From a bacterium (lineage in GTDB: Bacteria > Bdellovibrionota_B > Oligoflexia > Oligoflexales > RGVZ01), in NCBI GenBank assembly GCA_010029825.1, contig RGVZ01000018.1, positions 1 to 43,697 on the forward strand: a DNA stretch of 43,697 nt, in the 5' to 3' direction. The notes beneath the pieces were generated by a model. That model was not told the origin of the DNA and ran no database searches. It saw only the letters and a list, made by a program, of their open reading frames with translations. The translations under genes were made by a program, and so were the position numbers. This document shows positions 37,288-43,697 of this stretch, piece after piece. The first letter of the stretch is position 1. The number at the start of each line of letters is the position of its first letter.

Positions 37288-38794
37288 TGATGAAAGGCGA
37301 TGTTTGCGCCATGGCCTCGAACCACGGGCCGATCATGACGCGGGCGTACAGGTAGTGAGGGTGACCATCCCGTATCTCACTCAAGGGTAACCATCCCGTG
37401 ATCTCACCCGCGTAATAAGTTCCGCCTTCCCCAGAAACCGACAATTCGTGGGGCAGACCTTCAAAGTCAAGCCGACCGGCAATCCGGCCATCCAGAACCC
37501 ATTCGACGCGGCGGGGGACGTTGAACTCGTCGGGTTCAAACAATCTCAGTCTTGTTTCCAGCATCCCATGTGCCCCGCCCGGGAATGCGCCGAGCGTGTC
37601 CCTGTCGACCAGTCCCCCCATCGGGATCCATTCGCCGGCGGCGGATTTGACGTCGAATGCCAGTTCCAGATCCCGGCTTGATGTGGCGTAAAACCTGCGC
37701 ACGCGCAAGGCCTCCATCAGGCTTTCGTGAGTCAGTGTCGTCATGAGGACACCGATGCGAGAATTGGAAAGGCCCCAGTCCAGCCCATGATTGTCTTGCG
37801 ATCCCAGTGGGCCGGGATGCCAGCCTTGCGCCAATGCCTCGTCAATAAATGGCTGCTTGCCCGAGAAGCCGAACTGGAACCGGTCATGGCCACTCCAGTG
37901 GATGACTTCCATTCCGAACATGCGTGATTCCAGGGGTGGAAAAAAAGACATGTGCTTGAATTCAAATTGTGTGGCGTTGTCCTTCTGGACCATCGGGTGC
38001 GCGAAGGCTACCAGTGCGTCCTTGTTTTCAGGGCGAGCCAGCCAATTGTAGAAGTCCTTCAGGTCGGGACATTTGAAGGCCGAGCATACGCCGTCGCTGC
38101 CGACCACAATATAATGTCCGTAGACCGGATTGCTGTATTCGAATCCCCTCACCGCCAGAAAGTCCGGGGAATCCGCCGCCGCTGCGATTTCCCTGAGTTC
38201 CTCCCAGTTTCTTCCCGGATTGAACAGCCAAAACTCAGGATGGTCAGTGACGGCCATGAAATCAAGGCCACCTTTGTCGCGAGCGAAGGCATACGCGTCT
38301 GCGGGAGTTGCGGATCCGTCAGACCAGCCGGTGTGCGAATGCAGTGTCCCGTGCCATGCGATCATCGGTCTCGCGCCAGTGGGTCTGATAGAGAGACCGT
38401 TTTTCCACTTGAATTTTGTTGCCGGGAAAATGCTGCCCGGATCTGAGGCGCTGTAGTCAAACCAGGAGTCTCCTACATCACCTCTCTCGTAAGGAAATCC
38501 AGGCGGTTCACAGGACGAGGGTAGCCGGGGATCAAACCATGGCAGGCCGCGTGTTTGGAGAGTGGTCATGGCATCCCGATCCGGTTGCAACGCTTGTTTC
38601 CAGTCCAGTTTGCGCCAGCTGGTTTCCATGACAATTTTCAGTGGTTGGCGTTCCGCCGACGTTGCGGGGCTGGACAACCAAAAGTAGTGTGCCGTCTTCC
38701 AGGAAGCCCACAACAGCACAAGGATTCCAAGGATGCCACTGGCGACGGTCGCGAGAACCATCAGGGATTTCTTGATGAGCCGGTTGTGACTCAT
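37256..38794 (-). CDS. Membrane-anchored PHP-domain (DUF3604-like) protein
   Basis: Start MSHNRLIKKSL at ATGA overlap; N-terminal TM; WHGTLHSHTGWSDGSATPADAYAFARDKGGLDFMAVTDH. Confidence 0.85.
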   Translation of the reverse strand: MSHNRLIKKSLMVLATVASGILGILVLLWASWKTAHYFWLSSPATSAERQPLKIVMETSWRKLDWKQALQPDRDAMTTLQTRGLPWFDPRLPSSCEPPGFPYERGDVGDSWFDYSASDPGSIFPATKFKWKNGLSIRPTGARPMIAWHGTLHSHTGWSDGSATPADAYAFARDKGGLDFMAVTDHPEFWLFNPGRNWEELREIAAAADSPDFLAVRGFEYSNPVYGHYIVVGSDGVCSAFKCPDLKDFYNWLARPENKDALVAFAHPMVQKDNATQFEFKHMSFFPPLESRMFGMEVIHWSGHDRFQFGFSGKQPFIDEALAQGWHPGPLGSQDNHGLDWGLSNSRIGVLMTTLTHESLMEALRVRRFYATSSRDLELAFDVKSAAGEWIPMGGLVDRDTLGAFPGGAHGMLETRLRLFEPDEFNVPRRVEWVLDGRIAGRLDFEGLPHELSVSGEGGTYYAGEITGWLPLSEIRDGHPHYLYARVMIGPWFEAMAQTSPFIINSGDAPDRH

Positions 38795-40320
38795 TTCAAG
38801 TATCCAGTCCACCAGGACAGCGGACGGTCAACGTATCTTTCGTCCGTGATTTCCCCCGTCGCACTAACGATCATCCTGGAACGGATCATCTCTTGATTCG
38901 CGTGAGCTTTCTCTCCGATCGCGAGGACAGGACAGCCTGTTTCATCCATGGTCCGGTCCCGGTCGTGGTAGTAGTAGCGGGAACCTGCCTCGAAGGAGCG
39001 TACGACTGGATTGCCGGGCAGTGACCACGCCATGTGAGCGACGGTGAACCAGCGGAAAGAAGCCAGAACAGGACGATCTGGACAATGGGGTGGTTTTTGT
39101 TGAACGAGCGCGGCCTTGGCTTGCTCCTGGATGCGTCGCCATGCAGAGGAGGCGCTGAAATCCGGCCAGAAAGTCAACTCGCCGAGAGCGCCCGGCTTGC
39201 CGCCGGACAAATCGATCGCCTTTTGGCGGATCACCGGAATGCCGACAATGCCGATGATGAGAGAGCTGACGCAAGCAGCTGTGATCATGTTTATTCGTAA
39301 CTTCGAGTTTGGCCATCCCTGTCCGGCAATGAGGGCTGCGTCGGGAATCAGCAGCCAGAAGGCCGGGAGTCCCCAGTGGGGAAGGACTTCCTTGTAAGTC
39401 ATTGTGACGTGGATCAGCAACAGAAGCGGCACGGTGGCAAGCAACACGGTACGCTCGTTATTTCTTGTGCGATGCCGCCACAGGGTGATGATCGTGAAAA
39501 CAAGAAGTCCGAAGAAGCCAGGGGTCAGGAAAATAAACTCTCCCGCCAGGGTTCTCATGGCGCGCGGAAGATCGAAGCGGGCCCCGGATATCCCCCGACT
39601 GGCCTGAAACGCGAAAGACGCCATGCCATTTCGGGCGTTCCATATCCATACGGGAAGTGTCACCACGAGACCTGTCACGACCAGTGTGAACCAGAAGGGT
39701 AACTCCCGGGTCAATCGTGATGAGCGGTTGATGGCGAGACCCAGCAGCAGTCCGCCAAATATGGGAGCGGCGTGGTACTTGAACAGGCCACCGAGACCGG
39801 CAACAACGCCCATCGTTACCCCGTCGATGACTGTCAGTCCCGTGTTCCGCTTGCCGAGGCGGAGGGCCAGCAAAAGACCAGCCGAGGCAGCGAGAAGCAA
39901 TCCCGCGTCAGGCACCAGCAGAAATCCGCCGAGGGCGAAGGCGGGTATGGCTTGCGTCAAGCAGAGGAACGCGACATCTGAGATCCGGTTGCGACGCCCG
40001 CCGCAAATGGTCCGGTATGCCATGAAGAGGCAGACGCTTGTCAGCATATGAACAACGGGAACGAGACCGCGGGCGTGAAGTCCGCCCCAGACCGGGGAGA
40101 AAATCGCCTGGGCTCCCGCGGAAAGCCACGAGACACCTGGCGGGTGGTCAAAATAGGACAGCCTGAGGTCCCGACCCCAGTCCCAGTAGTAAACTTCATC
40201 GTTCCCCAGCGGAACAATGGTGGCAAGAAACTCGCGTACAAAAAAAGAGGACAACATGACCGCGATCATTTTCCGGTCTGTTATTTTTTCCTCGGCGTTT
40301 GAGTCGCGGCCTGGTCGCAT
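38791..40320 (-). CDS. GT39/ArnT-like membrane glycosyltransferase
   Basis: PLGNDEVYYWDWGRDLRLSYFDHPPGVSWLSAGAQAIF followed by many TM segments. Confidence 0.88.
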   Translation of the reverse strand: MRPGRDSNAEEKITDRKMIAVMLSSFFVREFLATIVPLGNDEVYYWDWGRDLRLSYFDHPPGVSWLSAGAQAIFSPVWGGLHARGLVPVVHMLTSVCLFMAYRTICGGRRNRISDVAFLCLTQAIPAFALGGFLLVPDAGLLLAASAGLLLALRLGKRNTGLTVIDGVTMGVVAGLGGLFKYHAAPIFGGLLLGLAINRSSRLTRELPFWFTLVVTGLVVTLPVWIWNARNGMASFAFQASRGISGARFDLPRAMRTLAGEFIFLTPGFFGLLVFTIITLWRHRTRNNERTVLLATVPLLLLIHVTMTYKEVLPHWGLPAFWLLIPDAALIAGQGWPNSKLRINMITAACVSSLIIGIVGIPVIRQKAIDLSGGKPGALGELTFWPDFSASSAWRRIQEQAKAALVQQKPPHCPDRPVLASFRWFTVAHMAWSLPGNPVVRSFEAGSRYYYHDRDRTMDETGCPVLAIGEKAHANQEMIRSRMIVSATGEITDERYVDRPLSWWTGYLK

Positions 40321-40343
40321 GGGGCTGACAATATCAGCTCATG

Positions 40344-41180
40344 TCAGGGCTTTGCCACCTTTTGATAATAGACGGCGCGGCCAAGGCGCCGGATTTCGAA
40401 GTTTTCGGCCAGCCCGATCAGGGTTTCCGCCGCGCCGAGGACAAGGTAACCCCCCGGCTGAAGGGAATTGTAGAGGCGGCTGATTACTCTCTTTTTGTTC
40501 TCGACACTCTGGTAGATCAGGACGTTGCGACAGAAGATGACATGAAAGGCCCCTAACCCTGTCCAGTCCTCCAGCAGATTGACCTGCCGGAAATTCATGT
40601 TCCTTTTCAATTCCGGACGGACCAGCCAGACGTGCGGATCGGCCGGGTTCTTTTCGAAGTACTTCTTGAGTTGGTCCTCGGTGAGGCCACGGTGGACTTC
40701 GAGGTCGGAATACTTGCCATCTTTCGCTTGCTTCAAGACGCGTTCCGAATAGTCCGTGACCAGGATCTCGTAGTTCCTGTTCGGCCTGGTCAATTGCCAA
40801 TGGCGAAGGCAAATGGCCAGGCTGTAGGCCTCTTGTCCTGTGCTCGATGCCGCGCTCCATATACGGACATAGTCTTGCTTGTTGCCCGCGAAGTCCGGGT
40901 TTGCCAGCAGCTCACTCGAGAACGCGTCAAAAACGCCCATGTCGCGAAAGAACGAGGTTTCATTGTTGGTCGACGCGTCCAGGATGGCGGAAAGAGCTTT
41001 CGGGTTTTTACCGTCGCGCAGGATATGGAACAGCTCTTCCGCGTTACGCAGACCCATGGTCGTCGCGACCTCGGTCATGCGTTTTTCCAGCTGGTAGTGG
41101 TTTTCGTGTGAATATTGGATGCCAAGGGCCTTCTCGACCATTCCAGCGACGTAATCCAGCATTTCCTTCGGCAGCGCCAC
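40344..41180 (-). CDS. cheR: Chemotaxis protein methyltransferase CheR
   Basis: TNNETSFFRD, RIWSAASSTGQEAYSLAI, NLLEDWTGLGAFHVIFCRNVLIYQS, GGYLVLGAAETL. Confidence 0.95.
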   Translation of the reverse strand: MALPKEMLDYVAGMVEKALGIQYSHENHYQLEKRMTEVATTMGLRNAEELFHILRDGKNPKALSAILDASTNNETSFFRDMGVFDAFSSELLANPDFAGNKQDYVRIWSAASSTGQEAYSLAICLRHWQLTRPNRNYEILVTDYSERVLKQAKDGKYSDLEVHRGLTEDQLKKYFEKNPADPHVWLVRPELKRNMNFRQVNLLEDWTGLGAFHVIFCRNVLIYQSVENKKRVISRLYNSLQPGGYLVLGAAETLIGLAENFEIRRLGRAVYYQKVAKP

Positions 41181-41202
41181 GACCTCGACTCCCTTTTTAT
41201 TC

Positions 41203-42312
41203 TCAACGTTTCAACGCCATGGTAGCCAGTAAATCGGCGCAGCGCTCGAGGTCTCCCATCGAGTCCCACGCTCCGGCGGCGTGAATCGCCCCGGGCATTC
41301 CCCAGACAACCGATGAATCCTTGTCCTGGATGATGACGGCCCCGCCATTTTTTTTGACGGCCTTGGCTCCGACAAGTCCATCCTCACCCATACCGGTGAG
41401 CACCATGGCGAGGGCATTGCGTTGGAAGATCTGGGAAGCCGTCTCAAAGAGAAAGTCCACCGAGGGGCGCACGGAGTTTCGTTTGGGGCCATGATCCAGG
41501 TGGATCGCCACGTCGCCCTCATCCATGACGAGGCGCATGTGATAATCGCCCGGGGCCACATAGACATGACCTGCCTTCACGATCTCACCGGGGCGGGCCT
41601 CGGCCGCCGGCAGCCCACTGACAAGTTGGATCCTGCCCGCGAGTGATTCTGTGAATCCCGGTGGCATGTGTTGCACCACAAGGATCGGGACTTTGGACTT
41701 GCCTTTCATGCGGCTGAAGACGACTTCGAGTGCGGCTGGTCCGCCAGTCGAGGCACCAATGCAGATGATGTGCGGTTTGAACGAATCTAGATTTACGCGG
41801 AGTGTGTTGTTTGCCGGTGAGGACTCGGGACCTGGAACGACAATCTTGCCAACCTCTGGCTCATGGTTCTCCACCCGGGCCTCTGGTTTCCCTGTCTGCA
41901 GCGCGGTAATTTTCTCAAAGATTCCGCCCATTTGGTGGATAAACCGTTTGAAGTGCTCCTCGGTCGGGGGTTTTCCGCTTGCCATGGGGCCCTCAATAAA
42001 ATGCAGCCTTCCATGCTTCAGCCTGTCTTTTGCGGCTTTCGCGGCGTTGCCGGGTGATTCGGAAAGAACGATCACATGGGGTGTGAACCCCCGTGTCTGA
42101 AGTTCGTCAAAAAGCTCCCCGTCATTCATGTCCGTCATCTGGGCCTGCGCGATGACGACGTCGATGCTTGAATGCTCAAGCATCTGGATCGCGAGCCTTC
42201 CTGTCGCCGCGATCTTCGGCACCTGCGCCCGGCGTGTGGCCTCGATGGCCTCCTTCACGCGGCTGCGCAACTCCACCGAAGACGCGGCGATCAGTGTGGC
42301 AAGCGTTTTCAC
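41203..42312 (-). CDS. cheB: CheB-type protein-glutamate methylesterase with degenerate receiver domain
   Basis: GTG start abutting the MCP stop; IGASTGGPAALEVVF, VVQHMPPGFTESLAGRI, VLTGMGEDGLVGAKAVKKNGG; N-terminal CheY-like fold lacking catalytic Asp residues. Confidence 0.94.
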   Translation of the reverse strand: MKTLATLIAASSVELRSRVKEAIEATRRAQVPKIAATGRLAIQMLEHSSIDVVIAQAQMTDMNDGELFDELQTRGFTPHVIVLSESPGNAAKAAKDRLKHGRLHFIEGPMASGKPPTEEHFKRFIHQMGGIFEKITALQTGKPEARVENHEPEVGKIVVPGPESSPANNTLRVNLDSFKPHIICIGASTGGPAALEVVFSRMKGKSKVPILVVQHMPPGFTESLAGRIQLVSGLPAAEARPGEIVKAGHVYVAPGDYHMRLVMDEGDVAIHLDHGPKRNSVRPSVDFLFETASQIFQRNALAMVLTGMGEDGLVGAKAVKKNGGAVIIQDKDSSVVWGMPGAIHAAGAWDSMGDLERCADLLATMALKR

Positions 42313-43695
42313 TCAGACCCGTACTTTCTGGACCAGTTCCCTGAGGCTTTCCGCCAGATGCGCCAACTGCTTGGCGGCCGTCAAGCACTGGGACGCGCCC
42401 GTGCTGGTTTGCGCGGAGGCTTCCGAAACAGCCTTGATGTTCCTCGAGATGCTGCTGACTCCTTTGGCGGAGTCCTGGACGACGCGGCTCATCTCATTGG
42501 TTGTTGCCTGCTGCTCCTCGACGGAGGCCGCGATCGCTCCCGCGATGTTGTTCAGTTTCTCGATGCTGCTGGCGATCTGGGCAATGGCCTCGACGGCCGC
42601 GGACGTGTCACGCTGGATGGCGTTGATCTTCCCGGTTATCTCCTCGGTCGCCCGGGCTGTCTGTTTCGCCAGTTCCTTGACCTCGTTCGCGACGACAGCG
42701 AATCCGCGACCGGCTTCCCCCGCGCGCGCGGCCTCGATGGTCGCGTTGAGTGCCAGCAGGTTGGTCTGTTGCGCGATGGAACTGATCACCTTGATGACAT
42801 TGCCGATCTCCTGGCTGCTCTGCCCGAGCTGCTGGATCGTGTCATTCGTGATGTGCGCTTGTTTCAGCGTTGAGTTGGACATGGCCGAGGCTTCGCTGGC
42901 GTTGCGCGCGATTTCCTTGATCGCCGCGTTCATTTCCTCGCTGTTCGTGGCGACGGCGTCAACACCCCGTGAGATTTCCTCGGACGCTCCAGCCGCGGAC
43001 ACGGCTTCGCGGTTTGTTTCCTCGGCGCTGGTGGTCAGTTCGCTCGCGGTCGCGTTCAACTCAGAGGCTGCTGCCGCAAGTTGCGACGAGGCCTCGTTCA
43101 GGTTTGCGACGAGAGTGACGCGGTCCGTGATCAAGTCCCAGGTAACCATCGGTCCGATGTATTTCTGGTCCTTGTCAAAGACCGGGCTGGCCAGGAGATC
43201 CAGTGTCTCGTTGCCCAACTTGATATTCGCCCTGTGAGGAAGGTTTTTCGGGTCCGCGACGATCTTCCTGATACGGCTCGGATCCTTGTGGAAGATGTCG
43301 ATCTTCTCCCCGACGAGCTTGTCGACGGGCCGGGGCAGCAAGTGCTCGATCTTGCGCAATGTGCGATTGCTGGCCTGGTTCATGTAAATGAGATTGAAAT
43401 CGACGTCGGCGAGTAGTGTGTTGATCGGCGTAAGCTCGGTCATCGCCGCGAACTTCACCATCGCGTCCTCGGTCTCGAGCTTTTTGGTGACGATGTCCCA
43501 CGTGATCATTGTGCCGGTATGATTGCCAGCTCCGTCGACCGTCGCGGACGCGAGCAGGTCCAGCTTTTCGGGACCGACCTGGATGATGGCCCGGTGCGGA
43601 AGGTTACGGCGGTCCGCGATCATCCTCGCCTGGTGCTCCGGGTTCTTGTGAAACACGTCAATTTTGCTCCCGACGATCTTGTCGATGGTCACTGA
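42313..43695 (-). CDS. Methyl-accepting chemotaxis protein with tandem PAS-type repeats, N-terminus beyond window
   Basis: Hairpin core [52 protein letters not shown] (read as [10 protein letters not shown]...); two repeats KIDVFHKNP...[11 protein letters not shown] and KIDIFHKDP...[11 protein letters not shown]; frame open to the edge. Confidence 0.95.
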   Translation of the reverse strand, partial: SVTIDKIVGSKIDVFHKNPEHQARMIADRRNLPHRAIIQVGPEKLDLLASATVDGAGNHTGTMITWDIVTKKLETEDAMVKFAAMTELTPINTLLADVDFNLIYMNQASNRTLRKIEHLLPRPVDKLVGEKIDIFHKDPSRIRKIVADPKNLPHRANIKLGNETLDLLASPVFDKDQKYIGPMVTWDLITDRVTLVANLNEASSQLAAAASELNATASELTTSAEETNREAVSAAGASEEISRGVDAVATNSEEMNAAIKEIARNASEASAMSNSTLKQAHITNDTIQQLGQSSQEIGNVIKVISSIAQQTNLLALNATIEAARAGEAGRGFAVVANEVKELAKQTARATEEITGKINAIQRDTSAAVEAIAQIASSIEKLNNIAGAIAASVEEQQATTNEMSRVVQDSAKGVSSISRNIKAVSEASAQTSTGASQCLTAAKQLAHLAESLRELVQKVRV

Positions 43696-43697
43696 CA

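Noticed and set aside
40324-40338. GCTGA-CAATA-TCAGC small palindrome in the cheR-GT39 gap
   Set aside because: Only 5 bp with no U-tract; insufficient for a terminator or operator call.
42128-43237. 369-aa plus-strand Ser/Ala-rich ORF
   Set aside because: Mirror of the MCP helical region on the opposite strand; low complexity without domain features.
1-43697. CRISPR arrays, tRNA/rRNA genes, prophage or transposase genes
   Set aside because: None recognised on either strand. The holin-like gene at 36901 is a YvlD-type chromosomal membrane protein, not evidence of prophage.

Overview
A 43.7 kb, gene-dense, GC-rich bacterial chromosomal segment. Lipoprotein signals, a bactofilin, a long aromatic amino-acid hydroxylase and a PAS-MCP/CheB/CheR module suggest a Bdellovibrionota- or delta-proteobacteria-like host (low-confidence inference). 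No tRNA, rRNA, CRISPR, prophage or transposon was recognised. Main blocks: CDF transporter; alpha/beta hydrolase + GDPD; HflX; beta-barrel-like protein; two tandem GT4 glycosyltransferases; asnS; rplM-rpsI with a perfect terminator; bactofilin; NudL-type NUDIX; long aromatic amino-acid hydroxylase; sucB-lpd-sucA-M48 operon; lipoprotein and MBL hydrolase; gamma-glutamyltransferase; cupredoxin; BtpA family; small Cys-rich and His-rich proteins; GT4-GT2-TMTC-like glycosylation operon; exonuclease-like/GIY-YIG protein; M64 peptidase; and a minus-strand run of MCP-cheB-cheR-GT39-PHP. Best leads: (1) a 5' leader at about 28118-28186 with a terminator-like hairpin abutting a 7-bp anti-Shine-Dalgarno helix before a His-rich protein gene; (2) a CheB whose receiver domain has lost the whole phosphorylation pocket, in an apparent operon with a membrane glycosyltransferase and a membrane PHP protein; (3) antisense 3' overlap in five of six convergent gene pairs, the sixth being separated by a REP-like dimer that supplies one gene's stop codon; (4) a strong intragenic hairpin placed to terminate the antisense M64 transcript.
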